Below are positions 13,816-27,889 of a DNA stretch of 64,000 nt, in pieces. Positions within the stretch are counted from its first letter, which is position 1, and each line of letters starts with the position of its first letter. Made by a program: the position numbers and the translations under genes. The notes beneath the pieces were generated by a model. It had not been told where the DNA came from. It saw only the letters and a list, made by a program, of their open reading frames with translations, and made no database searches. This stretch comes from Merluccius polli. Lineage: Eukaryota > Chordata > Actinopteri > Gadiformes > Merlucciidae. Location: positions 72,001 through 136,000 of the forward strand of contig JAOPHQ010005449.1 in assembly GCA_030340625.1 (NCBI GenBank), written 5' to 3'.

Positions 13816-15252
13816 CATGTGAACTATTCCCTCAGAGTCAGCTCAATACCACCCACAATGCATCAGATGACGCCGGCATCAGTGTGCGAAAATGTGGCGT
13901 ACTTATTTTTCTTCTTTTAAGCGGAGAACGCGAGATTCTGTTGACGGCACATCCCTCCGAGATCGACACGCCGCTCCGCTCGGCGAATAATTAGTGGGTG
14001 AGCGGAGATGACGGGGAGGCCCATAGAGTTGGGTGGGTGGGTAATGGTGGGTAAAAAGAAGAAAAAATAAAATAATATTTAAAAGAAGAAAACACACACA
14101 CACACACCTCACACTGCATCTTTCTCAGATTGTTATGTTTATTAGTATTATGGGAATGTGGTGCTCGTTCCCCCTAATCGTGCGGAAACTGAGACTACTT
14201 ACAGGAGCAATGAGGGAGCTAATGAGAAAGTAGGAGTGTTGTTTTTTGGGGGGGGGTTGCATATTTCAGCTCGCTGCGTTCTTCCGTTCTGTGTGATCGT
14301 ATATGCCGTCTGTGTCGGTATGGGTAGCATCTGCATCAACTGGCCAAGCGTACATCGAGGAAAGAAAGACAGACAGAGAGAGAGAGCTGGGCTGGAAAGA
14401 GAGAAGGCGATGGCGGCGAAGCAGAGACGGAGAGAGAGAGAGAGAGAGACACAGAGTGAGAGACAGAGAGAGAGATTTGATGGAGCTCGAGCGAACCGGC
14501 CCCTGCCAGTCCTCCATGCCCATACTGCCTCCTATTGTCAGCATGCATTTATACTTGGTGAGTTGGGACAAGACCTGAGACGTCTAACCCCCGAGCTCAG
14601 ATTGTTTCCCCCCCCCATCGCAAGTCCCATCCGCGCCGCCGACGTGGCTAATCTCCGCTAGCAGTGCCTCCGCTAAGGAGCCGACGACAGCCTTTAATCC
14701 GGTCCCCTCGCAATCATTACCCCTGGAGCCGGGGAAAGTAGGGTGGGCGAGAGAGAAGGGGTTGCTTAACCCAATTGTATAGGAGTAAACAAAGGAAACC
14801 CGATTTGCGTCCATTTGCGCGTCATTTCCCCGGACGGCTTTCATGTAACCTCATTTGAATATCTGTAGCAGCAGAAAATGCATCATCACTACCGCTTCAT
14901 CGTGCCGTCAAATGTTTGTTTCGTGTGTTCACCCAATCAGCCTCCTGGACAACACAGTCGAAACACCTTTTGCTCCTCGCCAAACCACCAAGGAAACAGG
15001 AAAATAAATTAACGTGTGCCTTTGTTTAACCTTTGACCTGCAGGACGTGACCCCCGATGAACGTGCCACTGGGGCTGTCAGTCGGACTAACAAATGTACT
15101 CACACACACTCAGGCACGCATGCACAAACACACACACAAACACGTAACCCTGTTCCCATGGGTAAGGGCGAGTCCAAGGCCTTGCCTCACCATTCCCATC
15201 AGGTCCTGTGCACTACACCTGCACTAGTCTGATTTACCGGATGTAGGTTGTT

Positions 15253-15301
15253 GGTATAAGCCTGCCCAAGCTCTGGTATACGCTCTGGGTGGGCTTATAC
15301 C
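15253..15301. repeat. Small perfect-stem inverted repeat
   Basis: GGTATAAGCC at the left is the complement of the right arm GGGCTTATACC, with a loop of about 22 bp containing a second GGTATAC. It could be a short hairpin RNA or a site; nothing further supports either. Confidence 0.4.
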
Positions 15302-15884
15302 TTATACTCCACCCCCTTTCGCCATCTGTCACCGTTTCTGCATCCTGGGCTTAGCGCCGGCCAAGACGATTGTGATTGGTTTAAAAAATACAAACAAGAC
15401 AGAGCGTTTTTTTTCCCCTATGCCAGAATGATAGTGAGTTGAGCCAGGCCTTTCTCCAGCATTGCGCTAAAACGAAGTGTGGAGATAGGGCTGGCTATAC
15501 GAGACTACACCTGCACCGCACACACCCAGCCAACAACCGCTTCAGATAACCAACGGCCCCCCCAAAATCCCAATCTCTGTCTGTGCGACCATGGTTGCCC
15601 ATGCCATCGACAGGGACAAGCTCGTGGGATAAAATGCTCAGTGCGGTGAGAGCATTTTATTTCCCAGAACCACAGAGGCCCTCAACTCGGTCCCAGTGGT
15701 TACAGCAAAGTCTGATTTGAGTCCTGTACCATGAACACGAAGGAACAGATGCCCGTGAAATTAAAGCTGTTCCCTTTTTCTGGACATGTGTGGCAGGAGA
15801 GGAGGAGATGGCACCAGAAGCAGCTGACTGAACTGAGCTGGAGAACGACAAGAAACAGCTCAATTTGGGATCTACAGAACCTTT

Positions 15885-16620
<736 letters not shown>

Positions 16621-16629
16621 ATATATACA

Positions 16630-16664
<35 letters not shown>

Positions 16665-16830
16665 GGCTGTCAAAGTTAACGCGTTATTAACGAGTTAACG
16701 CAACATGTGTTTAACGGCACTATTTTTTTTAACGCGCGATTAACGCTGTGACATTTGAACCTCGGGCCACTCCGTAGCTCGGGAAATCAGGAAGCAATGC
16801 ACACGAGGTCGATGCCGCAAACAAACTACA

Positions 16831-17275
16831 CAACACGTTCTCATCCCAACTCGTAATATACCGACGATTTGTCACGCCCCTAGATGTCCGCGTCCCGTTC
16901 GCGTTGGTAAGAGACAGCAGAGTCTACAGCGTCCGCTCGCAGAGCAGAGTCTACAGCGTCCGCAGTCTACTGTGAAACAATTCACTCCAAAAAGGGTTAG
17001 GGTTATGGTTAGCGTTAGGGTTATGGTTAGGGTTAGGGTTATGGTTAGGGTTAGGGATAGGGTTATGGTTAGCGTAATCTATCACCGTGACCGGGTTATT
17101 ATTGGAGTGAATGGACGCTGTAGACTCTGCTCGTCTCTTACCACCGCGAACGGGTTTATGAGAACCCAGATCGTTCCACACAGACGCGGGAGGGGACCTT
17201 TTGCGTCAGTATCAGATGTCTAGGGGCGTGATGACAAATCGTCGGTATATTACGAGTTGGGATGAGAACGTGTTG
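16831..17275. mobile_element. Hairpin MITE nested in the hAT element, with telomere-like core
   Basis: Long inverted arms start CAACACGTTCTCATCCCAAC at 16831 and end as its complement at 17275. The inner arms (TAAGAGACAG-AGTCTACAGCG) are also inverted. The 7-bp direct repeat AACTACA flanks it (16824-16830 and 17276-17282). The core holds about 100 bp of TTAGGG-like repeats. Confidence 0.75.
16995..17085 (+). repeat. Degenerate TTAGGG-like tandem repeat
   Basis: Units of GGTTAGGGTTA alternate with GGTTATGGTTA and GGTTAGCG. The tract lies between the arms of the hairpin element, so it is part of that element and not a telomere-fusion relic. Confidence 0.85.
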
Positions 17276-20200
17276 AACTACAACCCCGTGAGCAGTAATG
17301 GATAAAAAATGGGGGGCGATCGTAACACACCGCCTCCGGTTAGGACAAATTACTTTTATTTTTTATGACAGTCCTGAGCCCAAAGATGTGCATCGGGCGT
17401 ACGATGGCCAGTCCACCCCTGCCCGGCGCCCCCTCGCATGAAGCAAACCACGCTGGATCATTTGAAAGGGAAACAGCTGGACAACTCTACAAGCCGCAAA
17501 CACTTTATTTATTTTAAATTATTATTTTCTTTAAGTTATTTTGTGCATCACCCTGTTTGTTTTGAATTTGATGCAAATTGCAATGCAATGCATTGAGGGG
17601 CATTCTTTTGTGTTAAATGGCTGCTTAAACAAAAATGAGGATGAATAGATCAAATGTGAAGTTCAACACACTACTGTGTTAGTAAACATTACTATGCAGT
17701 TTGCACGTTAGTTACTTGAACTGAGAGTATTTCTCATTGTAACAATAAATAAACATGCTTTTTTTGCATAAAGCAAGCATTTGTCTATTCTCATGTTGAA
17801 AAGAGTATTACCTCATAGATTATAGTTAATCGTGATTAATCATGATTAACTATGATCAATCATGCGATTAATCGAGTTAAATATTTTAATCGATTGACAG
17901 CCCTATATATATACACACACACACACACATATATATACACTTACACACACACACACACACACCCCAATTCAAATATATACCAATTAAAAAAACACAAAAA
18001 AAAGATTTGCCACTCATTCAGCAAAAACATTTTCAAGGCAATTGTATTATTTGCTAATAATGCTACATGACACAAACAGAAAAGTGCCAAAGAGTGCCCA
18101 AAATAACCCGGTAGCAGAACATAAAACCGTACATATATCTTCAGAGGTTTCAGGACAAGGAAACGTTTGTTGAATCTCTTTATGGCGCAGGAGAAGGCCA
18201 GCAGGGAAATAAGGCCCCAACTGTAGCGGGACATAAATTACCAGCAATTTTTTGATATTGACACGTGGACATGTTTTCTCCTTGTTCTTTTTTCGAGAAC
18301 TATTTGGCGACCACGAGGGGCTTTTGAGACCCTCTGTGCCGGCGCGGATACGTTGTTGGCCGTCATTGCGTCGTCGACTCTTGTTATTAAAGATTCCATT
18401 ATGATGGCAGTTAAATTGGATGTCCCTGTCACTTTCTGGATCACGCCGGTTGTTTTGTGAACACTTGATGCCGACTCACGGAAGTGTTATTAAGTCGTCG
18501 ACAAGATAACAGACGCGCTCCGGTGACAACACCAAAAAACAGGTAACCTATTTTACTCATTCCTTTCCTTTTATTTCGAGCCCTGCCGTTTTTGACAAAT
18601 GGTACGACCCAGAACAATGTTGTCAACGGTCAGAACCGAGACAGGTTTCACCGCAGAAATATTACATTAAGGCGTTTCAGGATCCGAGTAAACAAAGTTT
18701 AAGTAGCACAACTTAACATGTACATTTATCTTATAAGGTTTTTTTGTTCATATGATTTCACAGCTGAGATTAAAATCTGGAGTCTATGAAGAACTTTATC
18801 ATTGTTTCATAAAAAGCTTTTATGTTCATTTATCCATTAAAAATGCACATAAAAACTAAAGCGACGATAGTATTTGTACTCCTTTTAACTCCTCGAAGCA
18901 GACGTTAAAAACATCACGCTAGGAGTGACATAGTGAACGCTTCCTTGGAAAGACAAATAAACAACAACAACACACAAAATCTCCCCAGCAGCCTCCCTAT
19001 CCTTGCCTGTGAAACATTCTCCTCGCATGGCCGGCGAAGGAGCAACATTTGAAGTGAAAGATTAGCGCGATTGTGTAACATTACCGTGAGGTTTCCCTCT
19101 CAGCTTCGGCTGATTTGTGAGCGCGCTCAGCCAGCATTTCCGCCAGACTCTCTTCGTAATGGATGTACTCGGCTCTGAATTGTTGTGCGACGGAGGTAGT
19201 TCAATTAACACCGCGCCACCATAAAATAACTGTTGAACTGACACATGGAGGTGGGGTGGGGGGGGAAATAAATGAGCGCTTGCCGCTGTGGGCGTGCATA
19301 ACAATGTATCACTGGTGGAAATTTACGGCGGCAAATCACGCACGCTCGGGGACGGCAATCGACTAAATACATGCGGCTGTCGCACACAAAAAGGGGCCGG
19401 TGAGAAGATGGACGCCGATGCCGGCGTTCACGCCGTTGACTGACAATGGCTCATTTGAATATTTACAGCTATACCTGTATACCGTCTGCAGAGTGATTGC
19501 CGATGATTAGGGCCACAGCCCTTCAAGTGTGGCAATAAGATCGGTCAACGCCAGCGCCCAGACAGCAGCATGAGTGGTGTGTAGAGAAAGTAGAGCGTGG
19601 TCCTGTGCCGTTCCCATCCTGGGAGCAGTGGAGGAGAAAGTTTCCACAGGACCAAAGCAATGTCCAAAAGTTTTATGTCTGATTGTTGACTGTTACGGTC
19701 TGACGGACGATATTAAGTCCTTCAGATCCTTTAGTTTGATTACGTTTAAATACATTTGCGAACTTGAGTGTGTAAATGTATATATACGTGTAAACTACTA
19801 GGTCTTGTCCTACTTGGTAACAAGTAAAAGAAGCACAATATCCATACTAGTCACTGATTAATGGGTCGTACAAAACGATAGTGTATGCTATACAGTTTGT
19901 AAGTCACAGGACGAGAGAAACGCTTTCAAGTTGCCACTCGGGGCTTCTGTATATTTTCGAAAACTAAACTTCACTTCACTTCACACAAGACATTTAAAGG
20001 ACAAGCCTCGACTAAATGAATATTCATAAAGTAAATGCGCCAGGTGGAGATCGGAAAACAGAACGATCGGAGAGCGAGAGAGCGAGAGAGAAGAGTGACA
20101 AATCCCAGTTGCACTCAATATATAACCACAGTGTTCCCTGCATGCTGATTACACAGGACTCAAGCGCTGGATGACTAAGTCAAGGCAGACAACTGCGGGG

Positions 20201-21317
20201 TAAATAGGAGTTTTTAATTTATACTTGGCCACATCCTGGATGACCTGCCTGGTCTTAGTCACGGCTGCCGTAGGAGTCACACGCATTAATTGGACTAAGA
20301 CAGTTCCGCAAAGACAAGTGTATTTTTTTTAGGGGGTGGGGGGTGAGGGGTCGCATGTCACAGTAAGTCACGGCCGTGTTTGGTCGCGGTTGTCTCATGC
20401 GGGTGACAAGTCGCAGCGCGCTAGTGAGACTTAACTTATTTTTGGAACTAAAAAGGAAAGTTCACGATCTAAGCAAGGAATTGACCTCGTCCGAGGCGAA
20501 TTTGCTTAGTTGAAAATAGTCAATCAAGTTCAACCGCCATCTCGTCAGCCACCGTCACACACATGGATGGGAGTAGGGGTTTCAATTAGCGGCGCGTGGA
20601 GGTATTAAGAGGTTTAAAGCTGCTAAAGAGAGGGAGAGAGAGAGAGAAAAGAGAGAGAGACAGGGTATACAAGTGGGCCAGTGACGGCACAGACGACGCA
20701 CACCCCTGGTTGACACGCAGTGACAGAGTGGATGGCACCGCCTCATGAATAGTAATGGTCCCTCCACCCTGTCCCCAAAACACATTTGGGAGGATAGAGA
20801 GAGACAGAGGAGGTGAAGGGGAAAAAGGTGATTGGTGGGTGGTGGGGAGGTGGAAAATAAAATGGAGTCCTGACATGAAGACGACATCATGGAGTTGTTT
20901 GGCTGCCATTGCCTCCTGAGTGCCCCTTAAATCGACTGGAGTTCGCCGCAACAGGAAGTTAAGTAGGACCCGATGCCCTTTTCCTTCTTTTTTTTGCCGT
21001 TTGCGATGCAGCGTCTCACTAGATCAAAGAGCGAGGGGGGGCCCTGATGCACTCCATACACTATTGATAAGGAGAACGCAAAACACACGCCGCCACCGCT
21101 GCCGCCTCTTCCTCCGCCGCAAGACGTGATGTCACTGATAACCGGCCGGGCACACACTCGTCCTGGCTCACCGGGCCCCAGGCAGAAATCGATAACGACA
21201 CAATGCTCCTGGCAGGCAAATGTAGCAGCGAGCGGAATGTGAAATAGGGGAGGATGATGGGCCGAACAAAGACTGACTTTCTAATGGAAGTACGATCGGC
21301 ACACGCACGCGCGCACG

Positions 21318-21372
<55 letters not shown>

Positions 21373-22345
21373 CGATGTCCTGTCTTCTAGACAGTCTCCA
21401 TGAAATTAAGAACAAAAGCTGGTCTAAGCCGGGTTCAAGTCAACCTTGAGTCAAAACATGATGTCGGGTGAAGGTGGCACCTCCTCTCCTCCACTTCCCA
21501 ATATTATAGTCTCTGCGTTGCTGCCTTGCCTTTTTTGTTGGTCGTGTACCTTTACAGGAATGGAAGGAGGTCATTGAATCAAATGAGTGCACTGATTTGT
21601 TTGAGAATTCACTGCACGTCCTCCAGTCCAGATCGGTAGCTGAGCCAAGCCCTAAAACCACACCCTTACCTTAAAACCATAAAACCATATGCTAACCTTA
21701 AAATCACACCCTAACGCTAAAACCACACAAAATCTATAATTTTTAAGTCTGAAATCTCCCATGACCCCATCTGCATCATGTCGGGCGACCCCACACGGGT
21801 TCACCACCCCGAGGTTGAGATGCCCTGCTTTAAATGAACGGTGAATGTGAGTGGCAACAAGCTGAAAACGTATGCAATTTGACGCCGAATTGCACGGCCA
21901 AAAAAATAATAATAATAATTTTCAAAAAAGGAAGACACCCTGGCTGTTGAGCAATATTATTATGTAAAGCTTGTGACAAACTGCACTGACGCACACTCCA
22001 TTAGATCATCTTTGACTCAATTTGTTCCTGTATTTATGTCTCCAGTCATTTCAAGTCAGCCAGGAGGAAGCACAATGTTCCTTTGAATTTGATTTTCACA
22101 GCAGGAAAAAAAACAAACCAGAGGACGCTTATGTGGACTTCTTGAAGGGCATATTAGAAGGCAAGACGTTCCCTAGACAGCACAATCAGTCATGTGGGCA
22201 TTCGTTCTTTTTTATGTGGCTCATTTTCCTTTTCCTTACCTGTTTGCTTACTTTCGACCACTCCACTTCACCAAATTAATCAAAGTGCTTCATCATGAGT
22301 GGAGCGAACGTGTGGGTATGGCGTCCGGGTGGAGTTTGGGCGCGG

Positions 22346-22381
<36 letters not shown>

Positions 22382-24480
22382 CTCTGAAAAAGAAAGCTAA
22401 ACACGATTTCCAGGCATTAATCAGTATGCGTTTCTGTTAACAGTGCTCCGATTATCTCGCTTAAACAGCCCCCGAAAAATCAACAAACTTTGACATGGAG
22501 AAAGACGACATGAGACTACGTGCCCAGCAGAAAACCCCCCGCCCAGCCACACCCATCTCCCTTCCCTCTTCATCAGATCAACCCACTCCTAGGGTTACTA
22601 GCGTTAGCAACAGTGTCAGCGTTGAGGTTCAACTTGCGACCTCATTGATGGCATGAGTGAAAACTGGGTGTTAACATTAAGGCAGTTAAACAGGAGTGTG
22701 ACCCAAGGTGGGAAGGGGTCTTGACCAGTGCTTGTTGCGATAAGTTGCGCAGTTGCGCAGTTGCGCTGGTGTCATCACTGTCATCATAGCCATTTCCAAA
22801 AATATAACTAAACCCCTTAGGTTCCCTTTTTTGTTGGAGAAGAAAACGAATGGAAATACACTTTGGAAAAGGAAACGTTAAGAAAAATACTTTTCGCCAC
22901 TCACACCAGTTTGAATCTCTCCACGAGACACGGTCGGTCTTTTTTAATAACATTTAGTTCAAAGGATCGTCTCAACTTCACAAGTTCATTCCATTTTAAT
23001 TCCAACTCGCCGGTTGTGTTCAGCAAATCCACTTTATCTGGCTTATTGATTTTAGCAATGGCACACTTCGACACCACCAGCAGTTTAGGATTGGCATTTT
23101 GCACCGAGGTCTTCCCAATACTCGTCCCTGTGAGCCCCGCTTGACTACTGTTTAGGGAAACTATTTGACCGGACAGACTTTCAAATGGAGCACAGAGACG
23201 GCGGCCGTCGTCCTTGGAGCACAGCGCATTTGATTGATGGATCAAAACAATTGCGCTGTAAATCCTCCCTGACAGAATAGGGAGGGGGGAGAAAAAAATA
23301 AAAACAGTTCCCCACTTCTGGCGCCTGCTCCGTGCGCCACACACTCACGGCTCATGTTTCTGTATTTTGAGTCGCCCAACATTTTAAAAAAAAAAGTACA
23401 TTTGCTGCGGCAATTAGATAAGGTCCGTTTTTGTACATCGTGATTTGATTTTATTTAATTAGAGATTAAAATTCATCCATTTGCTCGGTGCAGAGTGTTC
23501 TCCTAACGGTAGCTTCTTACACTCCTGTCAGCTCAGATAGGTGCTGATAAGGCCGTTGTTTTGGCGATATGGGAAAAGCGAGTCAGCGTTGGATGAATTT
23601 TAAACCAAAGTTAACAGCAGCAGGGGTGAGAAAATAACAAAAAAATATATAATCTTTGGGGCCGCGGCTGAGAAAATGGCAGTTTCCCCTCCCCGGGGTG
23701 TCAACACCAGTGTTTGTTTATCTCGGAAATCAGAAATGATCTCTTCACACATGCTTTTCCCTCAGGAATGGCTGTCAGGACTTACTGCTATACTGGAATG
23801 AAGGGGGAATAATAGAAATGTAGTCCCACACAGAAAAGCTGAGATAAACACACAGAAGTGTAAAAATTTAGTTAAATTATTAGACTACCTTAACTGTGTG
23901 TGTGTGTGTGTGTGCACACCAGCAAATCAGCATAACCCAGCTTCGCTAAGATGCTCAGTGTAGCGGGCCAAAAACTGCAACACAGCTTGAAGATTAAAAA
24001 TGTGCCCCCCAACCCCCCCCCCCCCCAAAAAAAAAAAACAGAACAAAAGTAAAACTGCCACAATCCAGTCCCAGAAAGAGACTACAGGTTCCTCCCCCTC
24101 CACGTGTACACATACCGTCCCTCCCAAATGACACCGGACCGCTTCAGGGTGCTGTAGTATGCTGCCTTGGGCTTTTATGACAAACATGTGACCGAGAGCA
24201 GGGAGGGGGCGGGGGGGGGGGGGGGGGGGGTAGCTAGCTGAGTGTGTATTTTTAGCAGTATCTATGAGAATATGCTCCTGTGTTTGCGTAGGTGTGTGTA
24301 CGCAGGTAGAACCATAAATAAGCCATCTGTTGGAGTTTTTAGCTGAGCGCTGCCCGTTGCATACATGCATTCACGCACGCATGCATACGCACACACACAC
24401 ACAACCCTGTGATTGGACAGAGCAGAGTGAAAGATTTGGAGAGAGATACAGACTATGCTAGACATTTGAGGGGTTCCTCT

Positions 24481-24520
<40 letters not shown>

Positions 24521-24552
24521 ATGTGTGTGCATGTGTGTGTGTGTGTGTGTGT
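24481..24552 (+). repeat. (GT)n with GCAT interruptions
   Basis: About 70 bp of GT, broken twice by GCAT. Confidence 0.95.
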
Positions 24553-24817
24553 GCATTCGAGATTCCGTCATATGACATGTTGGTGTCCTCTCGATTTTCA
24601 TACCGTAACAGATAGGTATGAATAATTAAGTACCCCCCATCCCCCTCTAATAGCCTGAGAGAGACAGACATACAGAGAGAGAGCGAGAGGGAGACAAAGA
24701 GATACTAACAGGGCCTGGGCCTTGCCTCGAAGCCTTTCAGAGAGCCACCACGTCGTCATAATGAGCTTCTCCTCTGTCTAGGAATCACCGGGAGTTTTGT
24801 CAACTAGAAGTACGAAT

Positions 24818-24866
<49 letters not shown>

Positions 24867-25082
24867 GATTAAAATGGAGGCGGCTGTTGTCATGCTTACA
24901 TGAAGGCATATAGAGTGCTCCATCCCCCCCCCCCCCCCGGCACTTTAATGAGAGCAATAAATGCTACGCTCGATTTTGGCTATTTATACCTTTTACGGCG
25001 CAAATTGTGGCGTAAAACCAGGGCACAAATCAGAGGAATGACAGATGAAGGACAGGCCACGGTGGCGACGTCCCTCCATTAG

Positions 25083-25262
25083 GGGGATGCAAATTGCCAA
25101 CTGTGGCCCAGGCAGTTAATTAGCCAAAAGCAGGGGCCTAATCAGTGTTTTAGGAGCTCAGGGCCCTCCCCAGGTGACATTAACATGGCATGCTTGAGAT
25201 GCCATGGGGGCGACATGGACACCAAGTCGGCGCTTGGGCCTGTTCATTTTCTGGCCACCAAA
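25083..25262. promoter_or_regulatory. Possible conserved noncoding element
   Basis: This stretch has no simple repeats. It contains the octamer ATGCAAAT, TTAATTAG (homeodomain type), CAGGTGAC (E-box) and GGCATGCTTGAGATGCC, set close together. That density is typical of developmental enhancers. Conservation cannot be tested here. Confidence 0.3.
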
Positions 25263-25394
25263 AGAGAAATAAATGAATAGCCTCAATAGGACTGGATCAA
25301 CAGTTGATTGAGTGGGGGGGGCCTTGAAGGGCTAGCCTTGAGTGACATCGGTGGCATCCAACAACAATAACAACAGACAGGCAATAGAAAGTCA

Positions 25395-25408
25395 CCAACA
25401 GGGGGCAG
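25395..25408 (+). promoter_or_regulatory. CTCF-type motif
   Basis: CCAACAGGGGGCAG matches the CTCF core with one tolerated difference at position 4. Orientation is plus, opposite to the motif at 9155-9168. Occupancy is unknown. Confidence 0.4.
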
Positions 25409-25436
25409 CGTTGAGCTCGTATACCTCTGGATGTAT

Positions 25437-25478
<42 letters not shown>

Positions 25479-26527
25479 CACCCCACCCCACCCCCCCTCC
25501 GCTTTGGGGAGATGATGAAACCACACATTCCACTTTTGCATACCAAGCAGATCTACTTAAACACAAAGGTGTGCCACAGCTGCGCTGGTGGTGTGGACGG
25601 ACGGACGTGGGGGGGGGGGGTGGTTGGGTGAGAGGAGGAGGGCAGGGGCTAAAAATCAAAGTCATGTTGTCCTGACTGATGATGTGTTGCTGTAAGCAGG
25701 GAAGCTGCTTTCTTTTTTTGTTCCACCAACCCCTTCACAATTAAAGTGTGTGCGTGCGTGCGTGTGTGCGTGTGCATGATATTGATTTCCGATGGGACTC
25801 TTGAGTGACTCACCGGCCAGCGCCCGCTGTCGCTATGGAGCCAGGGGGTGAGGTGATAAACCCGCGTGTCATTGGGCAGGTAGTAGTAGGACACAGTGTA
25901 CCGCCACCAGCTCCCCACCCCATCTCTCCCCATCTCTCCCCCTCACTCCCACCACCGTCCGCGGTTGCCAACGACGGCCCGTGTTCCTGTCCTCTTTAGG
26001 AATGAATTCAAAGTCGTCGGTCCTCTTGTGTCTCGCAGTACGTACGTTATAAAAAGGACAATACTGGGCATCTCTGCACCAAGTCTGGCGGACAGCACTT
26101 AGCGTGTGTGCGCCTGCCGCGAGTGTAAACAATGGTGATATAGCGCTTTCGTCTTTGGAAATCGAGCACGCGTCGGACGGCGCAGAGTTTGTAGACAACA
26201 TAGCAGTGAAGCGCCATGCAAGTATTTTACCAAATGCTGTTTACATCCGTGGCAGGCACGTTCACGCTAAATGCCCATGGAGAATAGACACAACAAAGTC
26301 ATTTTGACAAATGGTCTTGGTAACGGATGTTATGGATGGTGACAGACAGTTACGATGGTTTTATTACCGGTGTTTTTAAAAAGAAACTGTCTGGGAATAG
26401 GAACAGCGTGACAAGATTCAAGGTCCCCCACAAACTTTCACTGGGGGGGGGATTAGAAAATGACGAGCATGTGTTGTGAGAGACATCAAGGGGAGGTCTC
26501 CGCGGCCCAGAAGAGTTCAGAGTTCGA

Positions 26528-26621
26528 CTCCTCTCTCTCTCTCTGTGTCTCTCTCTCTCTTGCCCTCTCTGTGTCTGTCTCTCTGTCTGTCTGTCTGTCT
26601 GTCTCTCTCCCTTCCCCTCTC

Positions 26622-26659
<38 letters not shown>

Positions 26660-26871
26660 TCCCCTCTCTCTCTCCCTCTCCCTCTCTCTCTCTCCCTTCC
26701 CCTCTCCCTATCTCTCTCTCTCTCTCTCTCACCCCCTTTCTCTCTTTAACCTTTCTCTCTCCCTCCCTCCCTCTCTCCCTCTCTCTCTCTTTAACCCTTC
26801 TCTCTCCCTCCCTCTCTCTCTCTCTCTTTCTCTCTCTCCCCCCTCCCCCTCTCCCTCCTTCCCCCAACACA
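26528..26871 (+). repeat. 340-bp polypyrimidine tract
   Basis: The sequence is almost only C and T, with many TCTC runs, several CTGT steps near the left end, and two TTTAACC breaks. Such tracts can form triplex DNA. All overlapping open frames are low complexity. Confidence 0.95.
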
Positions 26872-26949
26872 GGCTCCTGTCACAGGAGTAGATTCATCAC
26901 ACAAACACGCCTGAATATGCATGCACGCAAAAACACCCCGCAGGGTGCT

Positions 26950-26992
<43 letters not shown>

Positions 26993-27889
26993 AATAAATA
27001 AACTGCCTATGCAGATTGATCGTCTCTTTTAAAATTGGTGGCGCGCGGGGCTTATGTTGATCGATTCCAATGGATAATTGACTGATTCCAACACGGGTAG
27101 AAGTGGCGGAACGACAACACGTCACCATGGCGATGTGGCCTGTGGGCACACGGGGTCGTGTGCGGTGATCGGAGGGCCGAAGCCCCAAACAGGGAGACGG
27201 GGACAGGGAGCGAGACGCGCGGCAAATGCTTTGAGCATGAGCACAACGAGAGCTGCCCCAAGTTCACTTCTGCAGAGTCTTAAGAGTTGATTCTGATTCT
27301 AAACATTGTGATATTTTTATTGTACACCATGGGGGGGGTTTAATCGCTGACAGCGGACCCGGCGGCGTTATGGATAACGTTTGTCGGACTTTGTGACACG
27401 AACGCAAAAAAGACGTTTGTTTTGAGAGGAAATTAGTTTAAAATGTAAAGATGACAAAATACAACTTGCATTTCAATTCAGTTCTTCAACGGCAATCGGT
27501 CCCTCCTACCCAAATAGACAGTAAGACCCAGGCCGACAAACAAGACAGTAGTATTCAGAGAGTTATTCAGTGTGGCGAGAGATGGTCACCGGCCGAGTAT
27601 AGTGGCAAGGACAGGACACTGATGAATAGGATGTGGAGGGAGAGAAAACTTTTAATTATTGTCGGGTAAAGAGAGCAGCAGCCCTCGGCTTGTTTACCGC
27701 TTTGCTGGAAACGACTTGTGATTGCTTTGTAATTATCGCGCCGATAATGTAAAACACGTCTCATTGTCGTCCACTCCCCCCCCCCCCCCAGTGAGAAAGA
27801 TCCTCTCTGCATAAAAAGATGAACAGGCATTCATCATTTCATCATTTAGCCTAAATGTGTTACCTTGCATTAGGGGAAGGTATAGGAAG

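Larger units (their letters stand above)
10093..15884. other. No gene found; microsatellites and unique sequence
   Basis: (CA)n 10363-10390, poly-G 10508-10520, poly-C 11423-11438, (GT)n 11810-11847 and poly-G 11895-11920 are present. The stretch 10690-11330 is free of simple repeats and could hold regulatory DNA. A CCAT/CCGT array joined to (AG)n lies at 13692-13813. Confidence 0.7.
16662..17905. mobile_element. Non-autonomous hAT element
   Basis: The left end TAAGGCTGTCAAAGTTAACG pairs with the right end ATCGATTGACAGCCCTA (inverted TAGGGCTGTCAA). Subterminal TTAACG and TTAATCG repeats are typical of this fish hAT type. TA repeats flank both sides, as expected for an 8-bp duplication inside (TA)n. 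A hairpin element is inserted inside. Confidence 0.7.
17906..27881. other. No gene found; microsatellites and unique sequence
   Basis: (CA)n 17912-17961, (CA)n 21318-21371, (GT)n 22349-22380, poly-G 24210-24230, (GT)n 24481-24552, (CT)n 24823-24864, poly-C 24926-24938, (CA)n 25438-25475, a 340-bp CT tract 26528-26871 and (GA)n 26956-26988 are present. Long unique parts (18.0-20.6 kb, 22.5-23.9 kb) show no coding pattern. Confidence 0.7.

Noticed and set aside
14158..14661. A 167-codon plus-strand open frame
   Set aside because: Mostly Arg/Glu from GA repeats; no recognised domain, no splice context.
16995..17085. Interstitial telomere from a chromosome fusion
   Set aside because: The repeats lie between the arms of a hairpin element with a target duplication, so they are part of it.
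26460..26997. Long Ser/Leu-rich open frames
   Set aside because: Low-complexity translation of the CT tract.
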